Notes under the pieces: generated by a model
Database searches by the model: none
What the model saw: the letters and a program-made list of their open reading frames with translations, nothing else
Told to the model about the DNA's origin: nothing
Assembly: GCA_021234155.1 (NCBI GenBank)
Contig: JAJEKV010000052.1
Span: 122,904 to 186,903 of the forward strand
DNA length: 64,000 nucleotides
Source of the DNA: Isoetes taiwanensis
Lineage: Eukaryota; Streptophyta; Lycopodiopsida; Isoetales; Isoetaceae
Reading direction: 5' to 3'
Part shown: piece after piece, positions 49,201 through 62,906 of the stretch
Layout of the letters: every line of letters starts with the position of its first letter
Numbering within the stretch: the stretch's first letter is position 1
Program-made: the position numbers and the translations under genes

Positions 49201-51919
49201 CCGACTTGTATCCAAATTCTCAATTACACCTTGCGCGAATAATGTAGGTCCTTTCTTTCATTTTATTGCTATATAGACTAACAATTTATCAACGAAAATA
49301 TCTATATGAATATTGATATACATTATTATCAAAGCAACATCTTGCAAGTCTGGAGGAGGAGAAATAGATTCAGCAAAGGCTAATTATATGACTAAAAGAT
49401 GGGGTTACAAGAAAACAAATATTGTACAGAATAGCAAATCACAATTACTATATTGACAAGTGGCAAAAATTAGCAAAATGACAAGCACCCACCTACTTGG
49501 TATTTCTTCCTCGATGTGGTCAAAAGACCTTCGGCTTTAATAAGCAGGGGCACTCGCCCACTCCTTGGGTGGTCAAAATGGAATTTTATGTGCGACAAAA
49601 AATCTCCCTTTTTAACAACTATTACTTGCATATGATTCATAAGTGCGTTCATGCCAAGAGATAGAGTCCAACGAACCTCTACATGAAGAAGCGCAAAAGT
49701 TGGCACCCTCTGCATATTCACAGTGGGTTGTTTGCCACACACCTATCATGAAAGTGGTTTCGTGGAACTTCACGAGGAGTATCAAAGGGTCGCTCAAAGC
49801 GTGCACAGGTACTTAGCGGCAATAAGATCAATGTCGGCAAATATCATTCTATTACCAGGGGAGCACGGACTTAGGACTTGTGAGATCTCACAGCCACTTG
49901 GATAGGGGACAATATGACTCACTCCCTGTGCAGAAGCTTCCGGATTCAACCGCGGGGTTAGGAATCAAAACCCTGAGGCATCTTTCATAGAAAGAATGTG
50001 TCGAACTAAGCGAGTGGAGTTGATGCTTACAGCGGTAAGCGTGGGGGAGTGAAGTAGGCCCTTCTGGCTAGCGGGATGACCACAAGGCTCGATGATGAAA
50101 GGTAATTCAGCTAGGTGCGATATGTAGAATACTTGAAGCCAGGACAAAATCGCAGCTTGGCGTGTATTGTGAACAATTTTTGTATGGCTAACTCTTTATT
50201 TTCCATAGTTCGAGGGCTCCACACACTTTGTGACAAAATCATTGTCTTACGTCACGAGATAGTATCACGGTAAAATGTTTCCTAAGAAGCAATGCAGGAA
50301 TGACTTGACAAGTCCCTCTAGAATCAAATACTAAGTGATCTCCTCGCCCCCTTAGAAAGATACAATGAATGAGCGTGGTTATTTGATTGCCATCACGGTC
50401 CTCAATGGAATCTGAAATGTGAGCGAGTTCCTGCCCAGGGTCTTTACCAGAATGGTCGAGAGACTTTGTGATGATTTGGAACCAAACTAAGTGTATAAAG
50501 TTTCCACATCCAAGAATCCCGGGATAACCGTCGGTCTTCGTTAAACATCTTGGTACTATGATGGATCGACTTGGCATTCAAAGAAGAGGACATCATAATA
50601 GTAGATTATTGAGAGTACTCTTAAGTGCTTTTATAATCAAGGTCGGGGCTCCTAAATCCGCAAGTTATACTCCACTAAGATTACTCCTTGAGGATGAGTT
50701 TCTAGTATTATTCATATCCATCATGAGTGCTTGGCTTGGGCTGTGCTCTTGATGTCAGTGTTGTCAAATGCATCGAACTAGATCGGACTAAGGAGATGAA
50801 TCCCTATCTTGAGGTTATTTGACAAAGAAGGACTAGTCCCTCCATGATGTAATCTTCATATCAAGTGAATACAATGTAAAAAGTGTTGTATATATTGATG
50901 TGTTGTTATCTACAAATGCTAATCAAACACCACATTCTTCTCCACTAAAACAAGAAAATGTTAAACCACCCACTACTATAATGTAAAAATTTGCAACCTT
51001 GCAAAAGCCTTGACATGTCACCGCCCACTGACACTATATTGAAAAATTTATGCAAAAGGTAGGCGTGCTTTTGGAAAACAGAACATAAATCAATTTAAAG
51101 GAATGATGGATTTGAGGCATGTTAATTTGCCAAAATTTGGTTGGTCAATATCCGCGACAATTTTTTAATCAAGTAGCGTAACATAAAAAGCACCGGATGT
51201 CATTAGGAATAGAATAATTTTAAGAGCCAAATGCAAAAGTTTGACCAAATAAGCATAATGGCCAACTTTTGCTCAAAATGTGCATTTGATAAATTGACTC
51301 TTAATAGAAGTCTTTAAAGCAAAAATTGCCTTGCACCCTAGAAAATATTAATAGTTCTTGGAAGAAGAAAAAAGATAAGAAAATGAAATACAATATTGAA
51401 AGCAATGTAAGCATCTATGCATTACGATCAACCTTTACATGATGTGTTACCGATTTTAAGAGATTTGATATACTCTTCCTTTGGCATAGGTTATAAGAAA
51501 GCAGGGATAGGAAGCATTCATTGAGAAAATATAGCTAATAATTAGGCATATATTAGCGTGAGATAGAAATTTGCAAACCATCAACATTTTATAAAATCCA
51601 CTAAAAAATTTGGCATAGTTTCTAACATGGTATTACCTGGCTCAAAAGACCTCATCATAGTTGGATATAGATAGCATTATGAAGATCATAACCCATAAGA
51701 TAGAGAACAATCCTATAAATGCATAGGTTTGATTACCTTCAACATTCTGTAAAAAGGCATGCAAACATCATTCAAAATGAAAGTGCCTTACACCATAATT
51801 GAAGCGAGATAAAAATGCTCCATACGGTAGTCGGATGGTAATAAAATGGCGATTAATACGGGTCATGGTTTTGAGCTGGCATCACCCGGATCTTACATCA
51901 ATGCGATTCAAACATCCTA
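49201..51919. other. Unassigned region
   Basis: Minus-strand frames at 49470-49742 and 50239-50577 (112 codons, containing KSLDHSGKDPGQELAHISDS) have normal composition but no family recognised and no supporting gene structure. They may be fragments of captured or decayed genes. The rest is AT-rich spacer. Confidence 0.35.
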
Positions 51920-52020
51920 TCCTATATTATAATGTTTTCTTTGTATTTGCATCGACCCCTAGATCCAGATGGCCCGCGATTTGATTGGCGTAGTTGGGCT
52001 GATGAGGATTCAATTAAAAA
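51920..52020 (+). mobile_element. Helitron 5' terminus
   Basis: TCCTATATTATAATGTTTTC preceded by A, then GACCCCTAGATCCAGATGG and GATTTGATTGGC, the same subterminal block as 25036. No partner 3' end found. Confidence 0.6.
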
Positions 52021-53189
52021 TAGGTAACAATTTTGATTTACCCTATCAAGCGAGGTTACATTCTACTCTAGCGGCTAGTTTTTACTTTTCTGGCGCCCCG
52101 TCGGTGAAAGCGGCGGCCTGAGTTCTTTTAGCCGCTGCACGGAGTTTTTTATGCGTGCACGAGGTTCTTCTGTCGCTGACATGGTTCCCCATTCGGGGAT
52201 CCCTACATTACATTTTTCGTTTATTTTGTCTTGTTTACGGCCGCCAGCATTGTCGCATTATCTTTATTTTGTCTTATTTACATATGAAGCCGTCCTTTTA
52301 CCTGCCGGGGCCGGTACATAAGTAAAAGTCTCCCTCCTAGCCACCGAGAGGTGAATATGGCTATGGATATCCGAGACGAAACATAGGCGCATCTTTATGA
52401 CTTGGCCATTTAGAGCCTCTACCGCAAAATACGGATTACTCCAGCGGCCGGATCCACTTCGGTAGTTACTTCTTGAAGAATTTTGGAGTGCTATATCCGG
52501 CATCTTGAATCGCATTACGTTGCTCGGTTCAATCCACTAAGGAGCGTTTTCCTACCTTATGTATGATTTTCTCATTGGTGATAGGCTTCTTGGTGATCAT
52601 ACCTTTAAATTTTGCAAAACCATAGTTAACCACATTCTGATGGTGCACAATTTTGTTAATCTCATGTTTTGTTTCCAAACTAGCTTATCGGGAATAGCCA
52701 AATGCTCTCTTTACCCCATTATTATAGAATAAAGAAAGAAACTTCTTGGTGATTGTTTTCCTCATTTATCTACATTTGCTTAATGAAGGAGTAGCCAACA
52801 ATGTGTAGTGCATTATAAGCGTGCTATAAACAACAACGGGGAAAGAGACATGAGGTAAAGATGAAATGATATTGATATTGTGCAGCTTATTTGGTTTTCA
52901 CAATGAAAATCTTGATTCTATTTCTATAGATCCCTACATGTAAGCCAGTTACTCATTCTTGATTACTCATTCTCTTACATTTGCTAAATTTGCTTTCTTA
53001 GTATATTTGTTATTTTAGGTTTTTATCTTTTAGAAGTGCGTAATGCTCTTGAGGTGCAAAGGATATTTGCTAAAACAGGAATGATAGTAAATGGATGGTT
53101 ATTTACACTGCATTCTTTCTTCTCATATGGCTCAGATCTCGGCAATTGGGTTCCACTTTTATGTTATATAAATCTTTGGAGCAGCGTAC
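52021..53189. other. Unassigned, Helitron interior
   Basis: No gene recognised; GC-richer at 52080-52450, AT-rich afterwards. Confidence 0.35.
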
Positions 53190-53290
53190 TCTTTATATTA
53201 TAATGTTATTCTCTAAATCTTGGATTTGGATCCGACCCTAGATCCTAGGGCCACAAGTGACTTGACTACATCAAAGGGTCTAAAATTTAG
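53190..53290 (+). mobile_element. Helitron 5' terminus
   Basis: TCTTTATATTATAATGTTAT followed by GATCCGACCCTAGATCC. It resembles 25036 and 51920, although the base before TC is C and not A. The CWG-rich DNA after it (to ~55.5 kb) is probably its interior. Confidence 0.5.
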
Positions 53291-55884
53291 TCTCTTTTTG
53301 CTCGACTCTCTTTTTACCATTAGGTTTTATTTCTTCTAACTTACCTCTCTAGGGTTTATATTTACTGCAGAGCAGCGAACTTTGAGGGCCTCAGTCACGA
53401 CCGGAATAGACAGTTTATTTCAGCCTCAGACTTAAAAGATAAGAGCTTCCTTTCCAAGATATACGGATTTCACAGGCACATTTAGATCCGGCTGGGTTTG
53501 CTTGAATGTTTTCCTAGAAAATCCCAACCAGGTCATAGTTGGGGAAATGGAGTCTTGAAGCACAATGGCGGCTTAGATGGGTTTTACTGTTTCATGGTTC
53601 TTGCAGCCCAATTCTAATAGTTAATACATACCTTATTTTTTGCCTCAACACACTTAGGGGCCAGGATCAAGGGTGGTTTGTCCACTGCATTTGGCAAGAG
53701 TATAATGTATCCAATTGATACCCTGAAGACCAGCATGTAAAGTGGCCCAGATTTGTTTTAGATGGTGTGAGGGGACAATTGGATTACCAAGGGGCAACAT
53801 TATTTGCACGACCCTATTTGCAAGCTGTGGCGGCAGCAGCTTCCCATATACACCTTAAGCATTTTGCTATGGCCTGGTATGCAATAGACTTTTCTTGCTT
53901 GTCCTCCAGTTCTTTGTGTTTCTATGAACATGACAGTGGATATGGATCTCAAGATAACGGATCGACAATTTCTTAGATTGGTCTGTTTATTGGGTTCCTT
54001 GGTGGCGTGTTTCAAACTTTAGAATCTTCTGTGCTGGTGTGTTAACACATGTGCTTTGGAATGCCTACTTTATCCTTCATGGCACCCAATGTTATTGTAA
54101 TCTAATCCAATAGCAGCGGCTAATTTACATTCATGCCAACCAGGTCCTTTTTGTATGCTCCATAGTTTGTTTTGGAATTAAGTTGTTTATGATTATATTT
54201 GCACATTCATGTGACATGGAGTGCTGTGACGTGGAGATGCTGTGATTCATTATTAGTGGAGATACCTTTGTATCATTTCTATTTTGTGGCAGTTATAGAG
54301 CGAAGGATTCTTGCTGTAAAAGGTTTAACATTAGGAAATATACTTCAGTTTACACAAAATCAGCAATTATTAAGTGTTGTCTCTATAGCAATAATGGCGA
54401 GGAGGAGACCATATTGGATGATGATGATAGATTGCAGCTATTATTTAGATGAAGATCATTCTCTTTATTTCTCATGTATTACCTTTCCCAGTTACTCGGA
54501 CCAAAATAAATTGGATTCATAAAATTCACAGGCACCATAGGCGAAGAAAGCAAGACATCTTACTAAGAAGAACCACAGGCAGCCAGTTGGAACTGGATGA
54601 TGATCTTGATTTGGATTCAAAGTTGCATTGGTAAAGGGAGGCTGAGGAATCTCTGATAATGGAAGACAAGACTTGCTTTTGTATTTGCCTCTGTAACAGT
54701 TGCTACACCAGATGCCTTCCATTCGATAAAATTGTTTATAACATATATGTTATAACAGACGGATATTCATGCTTGTGATTAAAAGACAAATTGCTCAAGG
54801 ATAGATACTACTTTATATTTATTCTCTCTGTTGGACTCACGATGCCTGCTTAAGAAATTTACTTACTTGCGAATAATTCTAACATGTTCTTGACATTCAT
54901 TTACAGGATGGTGAACACAAACTATACCAAGCTGAATTGAGCAAGACAACATGGAAACCCAAAGTATTCCAGTTAAACATGCTTGGGACGATGTATCTGA
55001 ATAAAAAAAGAGGCAGAACAACTACTTGAGAAGTAATTCCACTAAATTGGCGTGGAGAATGCAAACTCCTGCTGCAACAAATAACAAATCTTGCACAAAC
55101 CAATGAAGCATGTACTTAATATCTAATATTTCTTCTCTTCATGCTAAAGGGTGGCTTCTAAGAGTTTACGAATGGAAATCTTTGTTATTTTACAAAAAGC
55201 TTAATATGTTCAAACGTCACTGAAAATCGCATAGCATTTCACGTTCTAAAGGTATTAGTAATTGCAATGCAACAGACGGAGACGCCATAAATGCGCTGCC
55301 GGAGACGCCCTAGATTCACAAAAGTCTTCAGCTATGGCGGTAGCCATATGTAGCCAGACGTGCTCTCTTCGTTACTCTGCTCCACAATGCCGCTTTGTAT
55401 TCCTTTTACAAACGTCAAATCTGGGCAGCCTACTCAGTGAGCCCAAGCCCACTCAGGAAGCTAGAGTAGGAGGCAAAGAGCGTGATGCATTAAACTGCGC
55501 AAAGTGCCATGTACATGTTTTTTTTTTTTTATTCATTCAAGCAGCTAAAGGTTGACTGTCATAGCTTGCTCAGGAGATTTGCTTGGGAAGTAATTAAGCC
55601 TTCATCAGATCCTAATATCCTCTTAACTGTAACAAGATTAGTATTATTGGCATTCGGTTTGCTCCATGAATGCTTGATGTAAGAAATTGCATAGTGATTA
55701 GTCTATATAATTCTTCTTAGTCTATTCTATCGTTCTTTCTGATGCTTTTTGGTCTTTCCATTTGCAGATAATCCCAAGATGTTTGCATTTTTTTGAAGCA
55801 TTTTACTTTTTGTTTGAGAAGCATTTATAATTCTCTGAGGCTCCTCCAGATGTGGCTATGGCTATGATCATCTACATAACTCTT
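53291..55884. other. Unassigned, CWG-rich Helitron interior
   Basis: No recognisable protein. An 18 bp perfect palindrome TATAACATATATGTTATA lies at 54737-54754. CAG and CTG are frequent, in contrast to 47-48 kb. Confidence 0.4.
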
Positions 55885-55936
55885 TGCCCCTCGGAGATAT
55901 GATCTCTAGATGGCCCCTCGGAGATATGATCTCACG
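55885..55936. repeat. 28 bp tandem duplication
   Basis: GCCCCTCGGAGATATGATCT occurs at 55885 and 55913. Confidence 0.9.
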
Positions 55937-56595
55937 TAATTCTTACAGGTTATATTACAGTTCTTTTTATTACGATAATTTTGGTCTTTCCATTCACGAG
56001 ATAATGGCAAGGTATTTATCACATCATTTAGAAGCCTTCCACATAGATACTTTGTGAGCAAAGGTAGCAGGTATTGCAATATGATGTTGTATTGCAAAAT
56101 GTAAATCACCAATCCGGCAACAAAGGTATTGAAATAATTTGTATTGTACTTTAGAACACATTTTTTATCTTGCCAAAATGTGTGCGAGATTTTCTTGAAC
56201 AAGCAAAACTTAAGGAAGCAACTTGGATAGGTTAATTTCTCTGGATTGGAAACAAGGCAAAGGCGGTCTCCTAATGACGGAGTTAAGAACACATATACTT
56301 CGTTCAACAAGCTTTGGAATACCTACTTTATCCTCTCTTCTTAGTTTAATGTCATACATTCTTTTTGTCATGTATGAATGCGACCACAATTTATCCAGTC
56401 ATGCGAACATTTACTTTTTAGATCTTTTTGGCTTTGGTATGATGGGAAAATAAAGATCGACTGTAGGGTGTTAAGGTTGTTCTACTGTATATAGAAAAAG
56501 ATGTAGATAAGGTGTAATAAAGTAAATTACATCATAATTCCATATTACTATTTGTGTGAGGAAGGGGGAGGGAGGGATTGTAACTTGCAACTTAA
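55937..56595. other. AT-rich spacer
   Basis: No gene recognised; a 134-codon minus-strand frame here is AT-driven. Confidence 0.4.
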
Positions 56596-56599
56596 TTGC

Positions 56600-57435
56600 A
56601 TCGTCAGGACATGGTCGCCATTCTAGAAGATGGGGACGAGCATGCATGATGTGCATGCATCGCGGTAGCGCATGCGTTTGAAAGCAGGAGTTAAGCTATT
56701 TGGTAGCGTTTACGCATCGTCTCGCCGGTAGCCCTCTTCTCGGCCGGTACCTTATTCTCTTTGACTTGTTTCCGAAGGCGGGGAGGGCTTCTTCACCGCT
56801 TTTAGTTTTAGCGTAATTGGCGTTTCTTTCATGCTATCCTTTTCGGCCTTTGGCCTGCGTCCATGACCGTCACCGATCCCTGGATTTGTAAGGAAGTTCT
56901 CACGGTAGTGAGCGCTTTTGTTGGTTTCTACTTGAGGTCACAATTTCTAGAATGCATGTCGTCCCAGAGACATCGGATCGCCATTCTAAATGGAGACGAG
57001 CGCATGCATGAGGCATGCATGCATGCGAGGCGTACTTTATGCGTTTTGGGTTGGGAGTTACATTTATTTGGTAGCGTTGCATCCACCGTCACCGTGGTGA
57101 CTTCCCTCTTCTCAGCAGTACCTTCTTCTCTTTGAACCCACCCTCCCCCCCTTCTTTGTTTTATTGTACAAGTTACATTTCATCATGTTTTTCACCCGGT
57201 AGATTTGATGTTTTTCCACCCATTTGGGTGATGCTATTCTCTGGTATGTTTCTCGTTTTGTTGTGTTGGTGATTAATGCTTGAGTGGGTTGGCGGCGGCT
57301 TTATCCGTTCGACTTCTCCATCGCGGGGTTTGGGAGGCGATTCTATGCCTTACGTTTGTCTAAGCCCCTTCTTAGGAAGGCTATCACTAGGGTTTTCCTC
57401 GAAACCGAAAGTGAGATTTTTAATCGATGATAAAC
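56600..57435 (-). repeat. Repeat family R, inverted copy
   Basis: On the minus strand it follows the order of 48322-49200: TTATC/GGTTTCGAGGAAAACCCTAG block, GGGTGGGTTCAAAGAGAAG, then two tandem sub-units about 370 bp apart, each with GCATGC words and an AGAATGGCGA(T/C)CC segment. Together with the plus copy it makes an inverted pair separated by ~7.4 kb. Confidence 0.8.
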
Positions 57436-60028
57436 TTTAGTACATCGGCTCCACTCATCTATTAGCATTGTATTTGTTTGGGGTCCAAGTGAAAGTATAA
57501 TTGGATTTTCCTTTATTTTTAGGTAGGTAGTTACGTAGTAGGCTGCCCTGTCAGCCAAGCGATGTGATCAAGCATATCCTTTCTATCTAATTTTAGGATT
57601 GTCAAGATTGTTCCAAATCAAAACCTTGATTTTGCAGCGGGGAGTTAAGTAAGCGTGTTCTACATACAAAACAAACATAGAAACAAGAAGTAGGGAGACA
57701 TAACATTTTCTTTACTAGCTAAAGAAATTTGGTGATATAGATACTATAAGAAAAGAAAAAGATAGTCACTTCAAAATATATTGTTTGTGTATTGTCATCA
57801 TCTCTCACATTGTCGCATATCTCTAGAATTAACAAAACCATAAAATCAATAAACTAATTTTGGGGCTTTTGTGGCACATAGGAACCATGAAATCCAATTT
57901 TGAAATTATACATTTGGGGTACATAGATGAAGCTCTAAAGTGAACCTCAAAATAAGGTATATAGTTGCATTAGGCAAAAGATTGTGTCAGTGTCATGATG
58001 CCATCTCTACGCGTGGTTTCCAATAACGGCGCGGCGACACCAATATGAAAAGTAGCAAATAAAAGCATGCTTTGCATACGTCGAAAAAATAGAAAAATTA
58101 GCCAGTGTCCCTAAGCCTAAGTTTTTCCGAATTTAATAAAGGTGTAAAAAGAATTAAGCCCTCTTTCTTTGCGAATTCCTAGGATGTGATGCAACTAAAA
58201 TCTTTACTGCACTTATGTTGTCATCTTATCCTTCAATGGGTACGACAACAAAAATGAAAACATGTGCCATTTTTACGTCATGATTTATAAGAATCACTTG
58301 TTTGGCCAATAACATTATATGCCATATTTCTTTGCAATAACATTATATGCCCTTTTTAAGTTGAAACAAAGATCCTATGTGAAGTCTTATTTTGTTGATA
58401 TATGTACAATTATTTTTACCAATTTGTATGGTGGTGAAAGATTTTCCTAAAAGCATTTCTTAGGTATTATCATGAAAGGAACAAATTGGCCTTGTCAGAA
58501 GCCTCTTCCCATTACTGTGTGAGGTCGATGCCATCTCTTTTCTCACGGCTTTTTATTAAAGCTCTCCATGTTTTACAATCTTCTAGATGCGTGAAGTTTA
58601 CATAATATGCAACATGTCACGATTTAATTAAGGTAACAGGTGCTTTGCGCCGCGGGAGGGTTGCCCTCATTGGCTTTGAGGGTGATGTAAGCATATCATA
58701 CCACTTCAATTTCATGTTTTTCACAATCAATCAAATTGCTACTTCAAAACAATACAATACTTGATACCATGACATTATGAAAATCTGACTCTACGAAGAT
58801 TGTGGATGAAGTAGATTGCAAAAAGTTAAGCTTAAATTTGAGATTTATAAAACTGATTTCAAGATCATAATAAGCATTTACCGATTTCAAGACAACATCA
58901 CGATTTTAGCTTTTTATAGAATGGTTACATGAGTTCATTGCGGACTCTTAAAACTGGCAAAAGGAAATATATCTTATGTTTTGCATTTACTTTACGTTTT
59001 AATTTTTGAACTACAAAAAATAGAATAAGGAATATTACAGTCATAATACTTAATTTATTGTGATAATCTTAGGAATATTCTAAGATGCTCAAGTTATGAG
59101 TTTTAACCCTAATTAAGATCTAACGGTCATCAGCGGTTGGATCATTTATGAATTCGAGCCCTATGGTTTAAGGTGCATAAAACCCAACAATCCTAAAAGT
59201 CAAATTACAACATGGGGCTAGTGTTTTTCCAAACCAGCGACATTCACATTAGAAAATGATCACCGATTACAATAATTCCTGCATATACGTAGAAAGTAAT
59301 GGGCCGACAAAGTGTTGATCATCGAGAGGACCAAAATGCCAACCAAAAGGAAAAGGTGAATCTAGTTATTTACCATGCAATTATCATGATCATCACTCAC
59401 ATTATCTTTACTTGAGAGCAGGATATACTCATAGAAGGCAAAATGGCCAAAAGATTGAAAAATATTACAAATTATGCATTAGAATAGTAAGGAAGGTGTA
59501 GTTGTTAATCCCTTAGGATTTCTACACATCATGAACAAGAAGTTGAGTAGAACTTCATGTACCTTTATGCCAATTTAATGCTAAGAAGCCAAACAAAAAC
59601 CGGCAACATGCAGCTGATGTAGGGCCCTTACAGATACTTATTTCTTATTCTTTTATAAAGGTCAACTTGCAAAGGACATAAATAGCACCATCTTAAGCAT
59701 CTAGTTCACAACAATCCATCCCTCTGACCCATTCACACAATATAATTCCTAAAATCTTCCAAGCCAGATTGACTTCGAGAGTCATGTTACTTCTATCTTA
59801 ACCAAAATTGTACTTACTTCAAACAATCTTGCTAGATGCCGCGAGAGGATGGTAAACACTTAGAACTCGGCGTTTCAATTGGCCATTAAGCACGATGAAA
59901 GCTCATAATCAACGCATATCCGCAGGCCAAGCACATAACCATACCCATCTCTACGGAAGAGCGATGGCTATCGGACGTCATTGAACCTTTGACTCCACGA
60001 GAACCATGGTGAGAATGGTACCAAACCG
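57436..60028. other. AT-rich spacer, CWG-poor
   Basis: No gene recognised. Roughly ten CAG/CTG in 58000-59000, about half of what its base composition predicts. Confidence 0.4.
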
Positions 60029-60295
60029 GTATTTTCACATATAATACTGTTAGATGGATTTTTTAAGGCTGGTAGAATTGAGAAAGCACATGAGCTAGGG
60101 GAGATGATTTACGAAGGCGCAATCAAAATGAAATCACCATCCAACATAATTGTTGATATAGTATGAAAGGTGCACATAGACTTCTTGATTATCTTACGTC
60201 AAAGGGTTTTGATCACGATATTTTTACTTACACCACCATCATGGACAAGCTCGCAAGAAGGTAGAGTAAAAGATGCTCTTGGCCTCTATGTATGC
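60029..60295 (+). pseudogene. PPR (pentatricopeptide repeat) gene fragment
   Basis: Three frame pieces show the ~35-residue PPR pattern: GIFTYNT, then DGFFKAGRIEKAHELGEMI (60053-60110), then GAHRLLDYLTSKGFDHDIFT with YTTIMDKLAR and finally GRVKDALGLY (60170-60291). PPR proteins bind organellar RNA in plants. Frame shifts fall after NT, between the second and third pieces, and at LAR|GRV, where AAGAAGGT stands in place of a likely GCAGGT. Only about two repeats remain, with no N-terminal targeting sequence. It could be a captured fragment, a decayed gene, or a functional exon damaged in the consensus. Confidence 0.65.
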
Positions 60296-61165
60296 AATAG
60301 ATGCTCCGGCCTTTTATGTATGCAATAGCATATGCATGACAATAATGCGGTTACAATAGAAGGGGAGTATTTATTTTGTGAGTTGTTTTTTTTTATATTG
60401 AAACCATAGCCCTTCGATAAACTTTTATGATGTTATTGTTGTTTTGCCCATTTTATTCACGGTGTGTTTGCATATATTTGAAGTGACTCTTGCTAGCCGC
60501 AATGTCACGAATTGAGATTAAAATGTACTGCATGGTTGTTTTACCTTAGTAGAATAATTTGTTTGTCTTGATGTTATTGTGCTTTTTAATGAAAATTAAT
60601 ATTTAGGCCCATAAAGTTTACTATGTTTGCTAGTTAGGGCCTGAAAGGGCCCAAAATTTTTTTTTAATATAACAATCAACACACAACTACCATTAACATT
60701 ATTAATACAAACCATTGCATTTTAACACATTTAAATTAAAATCCCCTTAAACCCCTTTTAGTTTTGGGTTACGCATATTCACCGCAGGGGGTTCGTAGGA
60801 AGCGGCCAGGCTATATATTTATAATACATGTACAAAATTAATACCATTAAGTACATTCTTTCAAACCTTATAGTATTTTACAAATCTCAATATCTGATAT
60901 AGCAAAACTTGTACATACATACCCCACAAAAGCGAGATCACTATGTATGGTTGAGATCAAGGAATAATGAGCAAATATACCCCATCAGAAATGATTACTC
61001 CGAAACTAGACAATCATAGAGAGCATGACAAGAAATAAAAATTACAAGATAATAGATAGAAGCATCACCGTATGCGCTCGGCAAAAATAGAAAACCTAAG
61101 CGTCGACTTCTCCTTGGGGATGAAAAACCAGCCCCTTCCCGAGGAGTTCTTGAGGAAAACCCTAA
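60296..61165. other. AT-rich spacer
   Basis: No feature recognised beyond A/T runs near 60655. Confidence 0.4.
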
Positions 61166-61500
61166 ATAGAATAGTTTTTATAGATCCACTTTGAGACCAA
61201 TCGACCCTATGGGACCCGAGGAAGGGGCGCCCAGCAAACTTATTCTTGTCCCGGGGTTAAAAGAGCCCCAGCCCGAAGGGTTTAGGGAAAAGAGCAGGTA
61301 AAGCGCAGCCAGAATGTTGTCAAAGCTGTACAAGTATACATCATCATGAAATAAATGTGTATGTACATGTCAAAGTCGCGTGCCCAAAGGACATAGCTGA
61401 TCTCGCATGTCCATGACCTCACGGAAGGGTATGATCCTAGCATCCGTCGCGGATGCGTGCTCAATGTCACATGTAGCGGCTGGCAGGCACGACCAGCAAC
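61166..61500 (+). repeat. Dispersed repeat, copy 2 (pair with 29585)
   Basis: Same order of landmarks as 29585-29930: a single TAGAATAG, GAGACCAATCGACCCTATGG, GGGGTTAAAAGAGCC, ACATCATCATGAAATAAATG, CACATGTAGCGGCTGGC. Differences cluster at CAG/CTG and G/C runs. Confidence 0.75.
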
Positions 61501-62905
61501 TGACATAAGCAGCGTCCGGTTGATCATATCTTTGGGCAACTTTGGAAGGGTATGAGATTCATCCTCAATGGCTCCCATTTGGCAGCATTGTGAGCACAAT
61601 CACAGTGGCTCCCCAATCCCATCTACTTTGTCTCAATTCGAAGATGATGTGCCCACAATGCTGAATGGAGGCAATGATGCGTCTTTTCATGGAGCGAAGT
61701 GGGTGCTTGCTTGAGGTAGCATTGTGGGCCTCGTTCCAATGTAGGTTATGTGGCTGGTAGTGAAATGTACATCGCCAGCGGCTTGTTCAAGTGGCTGGCA
61801 TCCCAAAGCTTGCCAATGAAGCGTCAAAGATATTACCTACTCAAGCTATGGCGATCTCTGCCTCTGTTTGCACATGTATACTTTTTGTGCTCTGCACATT
61901 CCATCCTAGCCATCCGTGAGCTCTCTTTTTCCCTCCAGCTGAGGCCTTGGCGTTGTGGCCCCATTGCCATGATATAAGCTAGTTTTGGAGAGCGAGCATG
62001 CGTCCATGTTGACCACCTTCTGAAAATAGACAGTAATGGCGATCAAGGGCCGCTGAGAAGCTTGATTAGATCAGCGCTACGCCAGGGTATGCGGTAGTGC
62101 TTTCGAACCCGGAATAGAACAATATAGATACGTCGCGCTACCCATAAGGTTGGAAGCACCAAACCAAAATTTGATATTTATTAGCATAGCAACCACCAAA
62201 GTAACACCGCAAAAGTTAGGGATGAGCAAAGAAAATAACATATCATGGAGTTAAGTGCCTTTAGCATTAAATGCAGAGACAAATATATGTCGCTTCGGGA
62301 GGCTTCAAGACCCGCCTTGAGAGAGAACAACAATAGGCAATGGGAACCATCCGCGGAGCGTCATGGAAAATAACATCCGATTAGTCTTGCGCCGGGAGGC
62401 TGAAATTACTGGCAGAAAATAAATAATATATATGGATTTCGAAGGCTACATTACCGCGCTAAGACAAAATGAATAAAGTTCTTGTCTCAAAGAACAACAA
62501 TGCCACTTTAAAAAGAATTTAAAAGCCCTTTGAGCCCGCGGGGATAGAAAAGAGCTATCATCATCGCAGTGGACCCCACAGAAAACCGAAACAACAAACA
62601 AGCTCAACGCCTGGAAGAGGCGGGTGGGAAATTTGTGGAGCCAAGAGGAGCAAAATGGAAAGGAGCTCAGAAACCTTGGAAATGGCTGAAAATGAGACAA
62701 GGGTGAGAATAAATAGGAGACATGAGAAAGGCGTCCCCATCCAAGGAATGTATACGGTTCTATTGCTATCACAATAGAACCATGGCATTCTTATGGCGTG
62801 GAAACAAAATTTCCTTGTTGTCCCCATTCTATTTAAAATTTTATTGATGAATTAGAAGGTGGGTTGTTTCCATGGTGGTGCTGAATCACGTCTTTGGCAT
62901 ATGTC
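61501..62905. other. Unassigned region
   Basis: Normal CWG content to about 62000. No gene recognised; the 108-codon minus frame at 62446-62772 has no known family. Confidence 0.35.
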
Positions 62906-62906
62906 A

